A DNA stretch of 64,000 bases from the NCBI RefSeq assembly GCF_002443255.2, contig NW_019211454.1, positions 61,422,823 through 61,486,822 on the forward strand, written 5' to 3'. Under the pieces are notes generated by a model, which was given only the letters and a program-made list of their open reading frames with translations, searched no databases and was not told the DNA's origin. This document shows positions 22,611-33,093 of the stretch, piece by piece; the first letter of the stretch is position 1; each line of letters begins with the position of its first letter. The DNA comes from Varroa destructor. Taxonomy: Eukaryota > Arthropoda > Arachnida > Mesostigmata > Varroidae. The translations under genes and the position numbers were made by a program.

Positions 22611-23008
22611 AGGAAACCTCATAAAGCCTGGCCCGGCTTCATTCGCGGCCGGCAATCGTACTCATGTGGGCATTCGTTCGGATCTATCTGGTTACCCCAT
22701 TTCGTTTTGATTGCCCATCCGGTGGGCTGGAATGAATCTATTACAAATTAGGGCAAAAATTAGTTACTATATGACCAGTCAGGTTGGGTAGAGCCACGCT
22801 GAGGAGTAACTGAACGAGCATACCGTAGCTTTAACTTATTGCTGATTGACAGCCATTATAACATGACCATAACGACTATTACGAAAATATAAATTCCCTA
22901 TCCATATGGCAAAAAGTATGCGTGTTTAGAGTTCGACTTGGGGTCGTTGTTGAAAAAAAACTTTCTCCAGAATTGGAGTGTAGAACATCTCTCGGATTCT
23001 TCTGACCG
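22611..23008. other. Stretch between element relics
   Basis: Nothing recognisable; possibly further decayed element sequence. Confidence 0.4.
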
Positions 23009-23206
23009 GTGCCATCACACTTCTATGCAATTAAGGATAATGCCAATTTTTATCACCATTGTATGGTACAAACCTTTCGTTCAGCAGAACGAGTGCGTGC
23101 GTACACAATAAAATTGCTGAATGGGCAACGACTGCTGAAAGCTAGACATCAAAAACGTCTTACCAAGTGGCAATTACGAGCTGACAATTACGACATTTCA
23201 ATTTGA
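23009..23206 (+). mobile_element. Possible RNase H end of an LTR element
   Basis: A 65-codon frame begins at a GTG and ends with TGA at 23204-23206. Its last 18 residues (RLTKWQLRADNYDISI) follow the R-L-x-R-W-x-L-x-x-x-x-YD-x-x-I pattern found at the end of the RNase H domain of Ty3/gypsy polyproteins. The upstream part does not show the other RNase H motifs (TDAS, TDH). RNase H lies before integrase in such elements, yet this lies downstream of the integrase relic, so it would belong to a second or rearranged copy. A chance match is possible. Confidence 0.22.
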
Positions 23207-25371
23207 ACACGTACTTACGACACGCGTCATTTCCCAAGTCAACCTGTGTAAGAATTCTCATCACGATACCAGCTACCGTTTATCTACTGAAAAAGCATTT
23301 CCGCATTATGTAATTGATTCGCGCCTATACCCGTCCTCGATCTTTTAATTCGAGGTCAAAGTCAGTCGTCAACAATGCTTCAATGCAGACGATAAATAGT
23401 TAAACTTTTCAGCAGGGCTCAATTTGGAAGTTTATAATAAATCATCGACTTTATCAATCGTTGGGTCGAACTCAAGCTATACGAGGGACATTAACCCAGT
23501 CTTTATTTATCCACTACGGGCATATGGAACGACCGCCAGCCTTGTGTCAGCTTCCTAGTCATCTTCACTAGAAGTACAATCACAGACTTCCTGCCTATAC
23601 ATTCCAGATTTAACCGTACCATTACAAAAAAAAATCCGGCTGAACGGCAGGTCATCATCAGAGTTTGTCTATGTACGACATAGACAATACAGCCAACAAA
23701 TCAGTACTCATATAGTTTACATACGCCCAGTGCATGAAGGGTGGTTCTAGAGTAAGAGAAAGGGAAAACTTGACATCAGGGCTAACAGGGATGTCAAAGC
23801 CGAGTATATTATCCAGTTGCATACTTTTTAGGCCAATCAGGGTCGCTGATTACATGACTTATCACCGTTGAATTGACGTCCCGGCTGGCGCTAAATCATG
23901 CTCTGTGTAACAGCAATAGGATCATGGACAGAATACCATATACATTCGAATGCATATAATAAAGCATTTTTCTCACATCAATCGATCGTAGTTTGCCGGG
24001 AAAACTGCGTGTTTGTGTAGATGACTCGATCCTGCGTACTATGCTATTAGCTCGAACTGGGCTGCCCCAGTTCACTTCCCCAAAACATGTCACCACTGAC
24101 AAATGTTTAAAGTAGGATAAAAAAAAAGAGGTAGTCGTTCCTTTAGTCATTATTAGAAAAGAATTAATCATTATTATGGAGGTCCACAGAGTACCGTTAG
24201 CCGAATTTGATCGAAGATTAGGGGAAACACCAACCTCGCGAAAAGTTAGTTGTAATTGAGAGCGAGCTTCAGATATAACGAGAATCTGTGTATTACACCC
24301 ATGCTTAAAAATTCCCCAGTTACACAGCAACTGTCTTATAGGATTACATGAGAGAGATCTGAAAATGTTAGACCAGACTTTACCGTTTCGACGTAGAGTG
24401 TTTTAAACCCTCTGGAAGTATATCATGAAGATATTAATACAAAATAGAGCTCTTGAATAAGAATTACATCTCACTGAATAGTGCAACAAACAAACCCTGT
24501 GCTGTTTCGAAATTAGCCTCTGCAGGAACGGCGTACTTCTGGCATGTACAGAATTGATTAATTGCTTTCTATGTTCAATATAGAAAAAGCTGAACATCTC
24601 TCGAATGGTTTAACTTCGTGTACCCCTAACTCAGGAGAAATGTGAATTTAAATGAAACAAGATTCACTTGTTAGACAAAACCCAGCAAATCATAAAACTT
24701 ACTTGGAGGAAAATAGAAAGAGTAGGTACTTCGACGCATTGACATTTAATGTATGCTTTCTCTTAGGGTTGGACGTTTTCAACTTTGAACCGTGAACCCG
24801 AGCAGCCCACAGGCGTTTACTGGAGCTGACCTTATTAGGAGGTACTCAGCTAGACGCGCTGGAAGAATGTTGGAAATCAACCAAGGTATCTATTCGACTC
24901 CGATCAGTTGCCTGGAACCAAGAGTCAACAAACTAAACAACCTAAAATTCACATTGCATTATTGCTCTGCCTACCTGCTTTCGCTAGGTCATTGCTGCGC
25001 CTATAAAATTCTACTAACTTATCCTTCTGCCTCTATTCTGTATGCTTTACTTCAAGTTCGGGTTCACTGTGGAATGCTATATATTATGTTCCATTGCTAA
25101 AAAGATGGATATAAGCCATGGAAGGACAATTTCGAGTGAACCCTTAGAAATGTCAAGTGTTGACAAACATTCGACCCACCCCCCAGAGCTCATACAGCCA
25201 ACAAAGCACTCTTAACGTTTGAATACAAGATGATCTGGATGAACTCAGAAGACGTGTCTTACACAGGCAACGCATTTCGCAAGCGTGCCAGTTCTGAAGA
25301 GCTCAATATGTTGCAAGGATATGTTTGATGTACCAAGCCCATATTAAAATTCGATATCCGAAACAAGCACG
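23207..25371. other. Intergenic stretch
   Basis: It holds the perfect hairpin at 23665-23687 and a 144-codon minus-strand frame at 23896-24330 without motifs. No supported gene. Confidence 0.45.
23665..23687. repeat. Perfect 10-bp inverted repeat with 3-base loop
   Basis: TTGTCTATGT, loop ACG, then ACATAGACAA. It would form a hairpin in either strand. It follows an A9 tract by about 40 bases. Too short for an ordinary microRNA precursor; it may be an element end or a binding site. Confidence 0.8.
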
Positions 25372-25417
<46 letters not shown>

Positions 25418-25420
25418 TAT
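25372..25420. repeat. (TA)n microsatellite with one G interruption
   Basis: A TA run broken by a single TG near 25399, followed by GTGTTGTG. Confidence 0.95.
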
Positions 25421-25856
25421 GTGTTGTGTAAGATAAAATCAAAATGTATTTAGTTTACTTCTAATCTTCTAGATGCGCTTTTAGATGGCTAGATGCGCTG
25501 TACACTGTCGGCAAAGCACATCTAGCAAATAGCCTCCCAAGATTTATCTTTTACACTCGCTAGACGTTCTTTTGACAATCGAATGTTGGTTTCATATTGT
25601 TTTGGCCCGTCTCTGATTTTGTCTGAGTGGCCAAATAGATAAAAGGCAGCCGTTGAAATTGATACCCTATGCCTCTGCTGTTTACCCCCTTTTTGTGCAT
25701 TCCAGACAGCGCATTTAAAGGGTAGAGAAGGACCGGCAGGACGCCGGGTTGCTTGTGGGAAAATAGAAAAGCCATCAACAACGCCCTCGGTGCTGCTGCT
25801 GCCGCGAGCGAATCACTCGCGACGTTCGCACTATCGAGTCTGTCGAGTCTCCAGTG
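25421..25856. other. Intergenic stretch leading into a G+C-rich island
   Basis: A minus-strand frame at 25560-25781 has no motif. From about 25785 the base composition rises in G+C (GCTGCTGCTGCCGCGAGCG), as at arthropod promoters or first exons. Confidence 0.4.
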
Positions 25857-25961
25857 ATGGTCGAACGGGAGGCGACGGAGGCTGGAGGGAACCTAAAGGT
25901 TGTTCCGAGGAGCAATGAAGGAGCAGAGCGGGAGAGTAGGGACAAAGGCAGTAAGAGATAA
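25857..25961 (+). CDS. Candidate short first coding exon in G+C-rich island
   Basis: ATG at 25857 has G at -3 and G at +4, a strong initiation context. The 34-codon frame is highly charged (Glu, Arg, Lys) and Gly-rich, without hydrophobic segments. A donor-like GTAAGA begins at 25951 after AAAGGCA, so the exon could end at 25950. A TCAGTCAGTC initiator-like word lies further downstream near 25970, which would argue for a different start. No domain recognised. Confidence 0.2.
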   Translation: MVEREATEAGGNLKVVPRSNEGAERESRDKGSKR

Positions 25962-27001
25962 AGCGGTTATCAGTCAGTCGTGTACGCTTGGCAATCTTCC
26001 AAAACAGCCACGTAGACGTGCGTCGAGATACGAAGCTAACCGCGGTGACCTTATGCCAAAAGGATCTTGTGCGCCCATCCTCTTCTGATCATTTGGAGAT
26101 CTAAGCGTAGAGAAGTGAGCTTTCTAAACTCGCACGACCACCGAGCGATTATTAGTAGAGGACACGCTAAACTAATATATACGAGTGATGCGCTGAGCTA
26201 CCCATCAACAACAGCGAGAGGACAATGTGCCGCCACTTATGCTGTCATACAACTATGGCATATCCATCGCAGCAGTCGCACTTCCTGAGCATTAGACCTA
26301 TTATAATAAACAGTCTAATGACGCACAGGACCGTACCAGGATATCCATCAAAAATCATTATGAACAGTTTAGTCGGTAACAAGTGAATATGTAATAGTTT
26401 ACGCATTTTTAGCCATGAACACGTTACTGACAAACAAATAGATAACAATATAAACTTATTAAATAAACCATATTCTTTGTTTATGTGATATAGAGGTTAG
26501 TTCGGCAATTACCCTAAACTATCGCATCCAAGGCCAGTTCCGATCCTTGTAAACTGATCACAAATGATAATAAATGGATATTGCAGTTTGTGGGTGTGTC
26601 ACTACGCGACAAACATCTATAAGAATAAATACTAGAAATCGGCTTCCATAACGACACGGCAACAGCTACTCTAAGGTAAGCCATTTTTTGGGCGAAAAGG
26701 CTCCCACGAAAAGTTTGTCCAATATAACATTTTGCTGTAATTCTTCAAGTCTTGAATGATCGATGTTGTTTCTAGCCTTGGTTGTTTATTAGTTCCCCGC
26801 TTACCCATATACGTTAGGAAAAACCAAAGCGTTCGGTGTACCTATATTTTATATACCGCAATAGGTAAAGAGCGGAAAGAGGCAACGTAACTGGCTGTAG
26901 CATATTTTCTCCTGTTACAACGACAACATTTGCGATTGAGTAACACGTATTTTTGTGTAGTTTCTGAAGCAAAAACGTCGTTTTTCCTTCTATATCTTTA
27001 G
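25962..27001. other. Intergenic or intronic stretch
   Basis: Short unrecognised frames only. It ends in a strong acceptor-like tract (CGTTTTTCCTTCTATATCTTTAG, AG at 27000-27001). Confidence 0.45.
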
Positions 27002-27066
27002 GAACGGCGGTGGCAGCTATTGCTTTGGGGTCCTATTTAATAAGGAATAGACGACGTCGCGGGTGA
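27002..27066 (+). CDS. Candidate short exon after strong acceptor
   Basis: After the acceptor, one frame (two bases then ACG) is open for 20 codons, first Ala/Ile/Leu-rich (TAVAAIALGSYL), then five arginines in a row of six residues, ending at TGA 27064-27066. Another frame gives NGGGSYCFGVLFNKE before a stop. Either could be a protein C-terminus. No family can be named from so short a segment. Confidence 0.17.
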
Positions 27067-28556
27067 CAGTCATAGGCGGTCCGCCTACACGAATGAACCA
27101 ACGCCAGCAGTAGACCGGAGTGCTGCCGCCGTTTGTATGGTGTGGCGAGAAAACAGAAGAATTATGGAATCGACTATATATGCTTAAACGTATGTTGGTC
27201 GACTGGGCAGTTTGCCTATACGTATCTCTGAGTATAGACTACGTATACACACTGTAGGGATGCGTACACCTATGAGCATGATTGTAAGTGGCTGTGAGCG
27301 GAAGCGAATGTGTCTGTACGTCCGAAGCGTCTGCGCGATCATTCACGTTTTTCATGAACACGCGTTTCATCAGTATGCATACATCTCTTCTCTTCTTCCT
27401 TCTGTATCGTGGTAGCCTTGCTCGGATAGTGGGGCCCGTGTTGCAAAAAGGATCAGGTCTTTGGAGAGAGGTTGTTTGCTTCTGAGAGAAGCGAAATAAC
27501 GCATGACTACGTGTGCTAAATATGGCTGAAATATTGAGGTGATGGCTTGGGGAACTCTGTCGCTATTAGTCGCAGCAACGGTGCTCGTATTACCTTGACT
27601 ATTCGCCACCCTCTCAAGCAACTTTCCTCCATTTATCAAGTTTTCTCACACTGAAACTACTTAAGCGTATGATTTCATTCTTACGTTTTGCCATAATGGG
27701 CGGTAATATAATAGGGACCCGCAGAAGGCTCTAATGTAGAACAATTGTTACTTTCAGAGCTAAAATTTAGCATTACCTTTCATGAATTATGATACATTCA
27801 ACATCAATTTGTTTTAGTTCTTACACATATAGTGTCCTGAAACATGCAGCGTAATATTTTATGATACATACCTATTGTTACATTATGCAGATATGACCCG
27901 CCGCGAAAATTTGTTTTCTAAGGGGCAAATAGTTCTGAGCTATGTGCGAAGTTAGCGGACTCAGGCATCTACCAAGTCTTTAACAATGTGACCGAACTTT
28001 GTGGGAGCATAGAGAATTGACATCATTATGATTTTTTTTGAAATCATTTGTGTACGTAATTGTGTGTTGAGACAGGTACATGTGTTTAGGAACTAGGGGC
28101 GACGTTTGGACGAAACAAGTGATGTTACCTTTAGTAAAAAGCGTTATAGATTAAAGGGATGTTAAGTTTTTTCGTTAGTTTTTTCTCTCGGGTACACGGT
28201 ACAACCCAATTACTTAGAGGAAAGAAAAGAAGCCAAATATTTTTACCAAAAGCTTCGAACTTCGCTGGCCCTTCCATTGGATGGTGCTCATTCTCTCTTA
28301 TGAGAGACTGATTCATTTTAAGTCACATGCTTAGCTGACTGAATCAAGAAAAAGCTTCAGCAGCAAAAATACCAAAAAAACAACATTTGATCAATTTATT
28401 TTCGCATCTTCTAAAGGCCGTTCGCCTTCCAGCAAATACGAGTATGTTTACGAGTGTTCCTTGGTGCTATTTATATACTTCAGTATTATTGGTATTTTAG
28501 TAATTTCAGCAATCAGTTGTCTTCTCGTGCGTCGGCAATATGCCTCATTGAGCAGG
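27067..28556. other. Intergenic stretch
   Basis: G+C-moderate to about 27640 with overlapping frames on both strands lacking motifs, then A+T-rich. Nothing supportable. Confidence 0.45.
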
Positions 28557-28918
28557 ACACAGGCTAAAGAAGCGTCTTGCCATCTGCGCTACGGCGGAGT
28601 TGAGACGCTACGAGGGGGCTAGATTTAAGGCGCGGCGAAGCAGTATCAGCTACTGGCACTCTTAATTGAATCTTGTTAATTTTGTCATCCCACTCTTTCG
28701 TTTAGCAGTAGTGCTAGTGTTCTCTTGGAAGACATCGAAACTATGTGATGAGATGGGGACAAAGTGGACGGGGCCGTACGTCATTTGTACAGCGGGCGCT
28801 CTACACACAGACCTCTGCTTCCTCCTGCTGTCCGGTATGCACTTTCCTTGCCTTAGCTATTACAGGCCCAGCAGGCTTCAAGCCCTAACATCAGTTCGGC
28901 CGTATTTAACTTGGCGCT
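28557..28918 (+). mobile_element. Possible integrase C-terminus relic of an LTR element
   Basis: In one frame, interrupted once by TAA at 28663-28665, an Arg/Ala/Lys-rich segment (28560-28660) is followed by VLVFSWKTSKL and KWTGPYVI near 28708-28785. The K-L-x(n)-K-W-x-GPY-x-V/I pattern is characteristic of the SH3-like C-terminal domain of retroviral and Ty3/gypsy integrases. The sequence after it (to TAA at 28918-28920) lacks the expected closing H-x-x-x-L-K-P motif. There are no neighbouring catalytic motifs, so this is an isolated fragment. The short match leaves room for chance. Confidence 0.35.
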
Positions 28919-30803
28919 AATCTAAAGCCCTTAAGTCAAAACCGGCCGCGATCTTGATCATGACAAGGAGACACGACCCAGCGTAAGGACACATCTTGTC
29001 AGCCAGATTACACTTAAGCGATGGCAACACGGTTTTTTTTTCGGTGCAGCAAGAAACGACAAAAAACAATTTAATGCACAAAGCACGCCTCTGCTGTATG
29101 TGCCAGACGCTGTTGTGTACTAGAAGTAGACTATAAAGCTCTACAATACACACAATAATAAAAAAGAGCTGGCTTATGAAGAACTAAACGCCGTTAATAT
29201 AAAAAATATGCTTAGTGAGCTGGCTACAATGTAGAAAGACTGTAAGGTTGCGTTTTAAAGTTGATCCATGATAAAGAAAATTGATCGTTGCAGAATTTAG
29301 ATTTTCCGTTTAAGCTCCTTGAAAACCTGCTTTGCAAAGTGGTTTTACTTGAATGATAATTACTGATTACTAGTTAATAATTCAAAGCTACTTTCTCGGA
29401 CTTAAGTTCGCCACTAACTTCCCCATTAAATGAACTCATAGACTGGTTTGGAACTCACATCAGTACTTAAATATCTCCAGAGAAACTTGGCAAACGAACG
29501 GCAACTAGTTTCCCATCCGATTTCGGTCGAAGATCGGCTACTTTATAACTGCTCGTAACAGCTCTCAACGGTTCAGAGGTTTGTTTCAGGTGCACTTTAA
29601 CTGATGAGCTCCCTAAGCATTGCGCCGTTTCACGGTGTGAGAATCACATGGCAAATAGCAATGTTTGGTTTGTCTGAATTGCGCAGCGTTTGCCCTTCAG
29701 GTTGGAGTACTTGCCAGAGATCAGCCATGCAAGATGTGATTCCTTTTACCAACTTTATCACTAACTGATGCCCCCATTGTTTGTACAGGGTGGGCTCGTT
29801 TCGCTAATATGGCCCTTGAGACTAACACCTATGAGGCACTAACTTTGATCAGAGTGAACGGTTCTAATTAGATGAAACGTGATGTTGATTGTTTACCGAT
29901 CTTTCGTATCCAGTACTATTCGATTAATAAGTCACTTTCAACCATAATCATAAGTCGGTTAACCACGAGCTACATTTTCTTGCATTATCAAAGGTGTCAA
30001 GAAGTGTAAACAAAATGTCCGGTGCTTGATGAGGTACTACTTAAGGTGGTCCTTCTTTTAACCTGGTGACATTATCTAACACTAATGACATTTACCCCTA
30101 AATGTCCTAGTTCTGGTGTGTGCATATGCGTAAAAAAAAACGTAAACACGTCTGCTATGCTTTGTTTGTTATCAGAAAATCGGGTCATGAGCAGCGGTGC
30201 TCGTAGCTTTGTCGAAATTAATACAGCTAAACAGAGACCTCAATGACGTCTATTGGAATGTTTTATATCGCTGCCTTCCTAATTTTGTTAAATGCCCACA
30301 CCACTCTAAATAACTCTTGCACAAACATCTATGGCAAAAAAGCATCATTGAAACAGGCTTTAAAACGGAGCAGAGGTGTCCGATAATATATTTTTTTGCA
30401 AAATGTCAAACTTGACTCTTGAATAAAATTCGATGTTGAGAATTTAGGGCACATATTTTTGCACATTATGTTGGTGTTCGATAGAAACATCCTAGGAAAA
30501 TGGGTGCGTACTTTTCCCAGTCGCTAACATAAACACAACTCTTTCTGCAACGTGAAAGTCTGATAGGCTGGCATTACCATCTCCTTCCCGTAAAACGTAC
30601 GCTGGAGAAAACTATATTTTAAGTGAGCCTAGTTGGAATCAACGGCAGCATTTCTTATATGGGGCTAGCTTTAAATGCTGTTCTTTCTTATCACGTTTGG
30701 TATTATAAGGCCAAGTGAACTTCGCAAACACCTCCATTAACCAGCTGCTGCAAGAAAAGTGTTTAGCATCTTATAGCCAAAATCACCATTACGTCTCGAG
30801 TGC
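28919..30803. other. Intergenic or intronic stretch
   Basis: A+T-rich with no supported gene or repeat beyond short homopolymers. Confidence 0.5.
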
Positions 30804-30840
30804 GCATGCATGCATGTATGTATGTATGTATGTATGTATG
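30804..30840. repeat. (GCAT)3 then (TGTA)n microsatellite
   Basis: Three GCAT units pass into about six TGTA/ATGT units. A short open frame through it reads repeated Met-Tyr-Val-Cys and is therefore not credible as a gene. Confidence 0.95.
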
Positions 30841-31408
30841 CTGTTCAAAGTAAGGTCTAAATGGTTTTATTTTGTATTTTATAAGAAAAGCTATTTTAAG
30901 GTTAGCTGATAGATCTCCACGCGACCGAAATCAGTAAACTGATGGTGGATAAATATCAATACGCCTGTTCCCCCTTCTTTGCACCCATTCTACGTTCATG
31001 CTCCATTAGTGATGGTTATTCCTCGATTTCCAGCAAAGTCGGTGGTATGACGAATGAACCCTTTCTGCCGATATCGAGCACGTTGTAAGGCGGTTCATAA
31101 AGATTTCAGGTAAAAGCGGCATACAGAGATACACACAAATATGTTCCGTTCTAAGTGTTCTATTAACATATGGATACCTGCTGAGCCCAGCTGAGGGAAG
31201 CTCTTATCTGGCCTTTCCCTGCGACAAGCCGGCGACGGCCTCAACACCTCCGAAGAGACTTCCTAACAGCGAAGCCCAATGGTCTGTCTACTTAAGGCAT
31301 AGAGACCCTTGCTTTTGGGATTGATTTCGCTGTCTCTTGTGGCTAGCTTAATGTCATTCTACGGCAAGGATTCGCTTGCTGTGGACTAGCAGTTCAGCAG
31401 CCAACTAG
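30841..31408. other. Stretch becoming G+C-rich from about 31150
   Basis: No gene is recognised. The shift in composition between 31150 and 31680 sets this segment apart from its flanks and suggests an old insertion or an exon-bearing patch. Confidence 0.4.
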
Positions 31409-31675
31409 CCGAAAAGAGCCAAATACAGCGTTGCCACCGATGCTCCTGTCGGTCGGACTAGCTACGCCGGCCACAAGGCCCGGAGGAAAGTTCCTTACTG
31501 TTGCCAACTCAAGGCATCATGCGAAACCAACTCAAGGTCAATAAAAGAGCCAAGGAAAAAAGCGCATTTTGAAGAAGACGAAGAAGTCTTACAAAAAGAA
31601 GGCCTTATGGCCGTATCCTTTGAGATCTCTCGCCGCGACCTATTTCACCATGAAAAGCCCGCCTTATATAGGTAA
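31409..31675 (+). CDS. Unrecognised 88-codon open frame lacking a start codon
   Basis: The frame is open from after TAG (31406-31408) to TAA at 31673-31675 but has no ATG until late, so it would be an internal or terminal exon. The product is basic first (several Lys/Arg, a CC pair), then strongly charged (KKAHFEEDEEVLQKEG) and ends with His/Lys. A donor-like AG then GTAATG occurs at the very end (31670-31676). Third codon positions are G+C-richer than surroundings. No family recognised. Confidence 0.2.
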   Translation, partial: PKRAKYSVATDAPVGRTSYAGHKARRKVPYCCQLKASCETNSRSIKEPRKKAHFEEDEEVLQKEGLMAVSFEISRRDLFHHEKPALYR

Positions 31676-32803
31676 TGGATATAGAAGGAACGGTCGAGGG
31701 GTTTAAAGGGAAGCAGATCCCAACGAGAGTATTCTCATTATAAAGTGGAACCGGTTACAACATGGGATTACCTTTTCCAGCTATTCCCCACTTCCGAGGC
31801 TCTTATCTTGCTTTTCTCCCTCTATTTTCTCAAATCCTATGAAGAATCCGTCACGGCAAGTAGCTAGGCAACTCTTCGGTGGACTTTCTGCGTGGTTCAA
31901 TAGGTATGTACGATGAATTCTGTCCACGACGACCCGCAATGCCCTACATTTTCCTCCTTCACAGATGACCCATCCGGGACTTCACTGACACTACAAGCTT
32001 CTAGTGGAAGGTAAATTCTATGCTATAATTTAGCATGATGACGTTTGGCTAAATTAAGACAAAGGCAGTTATATGGGAAATACGCATCGCACATGTGTAA
32101 AGCATTCCGTAGATATAATTAGTAAAAATTTATCATAAAATTCAGAATTGCGAAAAAGCTGCTTGCTAATATACTACTAATAGACTAGCAGGTAGGCTAA
32201 ATTAGATCGGATTCTCTCTCAGGATGTTTACATTCTTCTTCGAAATACCTCGTGTACAGTTTCGATCTTCGAACTGAGGCCGTCGGGTACAAGCGTTCTG
32301 ACACGCATTATCCAACCTGTGTTCGAAATGTACTCTTTGCAATTTATTCATGACAGAATTTCCGTGCGTTTTATTATCTGATCAATCAAGGTAGTGGTGT
32401 TCCATCAGCGAAGAAGCACATTGACTCTTATTAAAATTAAACCAAGGCCAAACTATGAAATGTATAGTATACGTTATAACATACGTCCAGTGCATAATTA
32501 ATGTCAAGTTGTTGGCATTCTCGCACCTGGCAGCCTGCATAAAGTATGAGCTCCTATATAACCTACGTACTGGCTGGTAGCCGAATCCAGAGTTAGCCTT
32601 TCTACAACGCTTGCCACTAAATGCGGTGTTATTGTGGCTTTGAGTGGCGGTTCCGCTCTGTCTCTCCTCTTATTCGTGAATAATGGGAAAATGTTTCTTC
32701 ACTGGGAGCATACATCAAGATATGCTGGTAGACAAAGAATCCTAGGCCGTAACGCTTATACGTCTTTTGAGTGTAATTGTAGGAAAAAGGCGGGTGTGGC
32801 CTC
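31676..32803. other. Intergenic or intronic stretch
   Basis: A CTATATAACC element near 32553-32562 has no initiator at the right distance. The frame 32634-32852 runs through the CCAG repeat and is not credible. Confidence 0.45.
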
Positions 32804-32835
32804 CCAGCCAGCCAGCCAGCCAGCCAGTCAGTCAG
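32804..32835. repeat. (CCAG)6(TCAG)2 microsatellite
   Basis: Six CCAG units followed by two TCAG units. Confidence 0.95.
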
Positions 32836-32940
32836 CGTTGCCTTTGTTTTAGTTTAAGTAAGACAAATTAGAGTACGCTTGTAGTCTAGATCCTGGACTC
32901 AGCAGCTACCGACTGCAGCTTCGACCGTAAGAGGGTTTAA

Positions 32941-33093
32941 GACGTCCCAGACGAGCGGCACATCTTTCGACTTAAAGGAAAATTCCGCCGCGCATCTATC
33001 TACATTCGGCTAAATTTCGGCACCCTTAACCGTAGCAGAAATCTCAGGAGTAACTTTCAAAGAGACAGAAGCGATGTTCTGGCTTTCAGCTGA
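32941..33093 (+). mobile_element. Possible start of a LINE endonuclease (relic)
   Basis: This 50-codon frame is open between TAA (32938-32940) and TGA (33091-33093). Its second half reads LNFGTLNRSRNLRS followed by RSDVLAFS, which fits the beginning of LINE apurinic endonucleases (I-x-x-x-N-V-R-S/G-L ... D-V-L-A-L-x-E-T). The catalytic Glu would fall exactly at or after the stop codon. Sequence after the stop gives no clear continuation. Same strand as the better LINE relic at 14.6-16.0 kb, but separated by 17 kb, so a different insertion. Confidence 0.3.

Noticed and set aside
30715..30909. Open frame through the TGTA microsatellite
   Set aside because: Its centre is the repeat itself (Met-Tyr-Val-Cys), with no other support.
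32634..32852. Open frame ending in repeated Ala-Ser-Gln-Pro
   Set aside because: The repeat is the CCAG microsatellite; no start context or domain.
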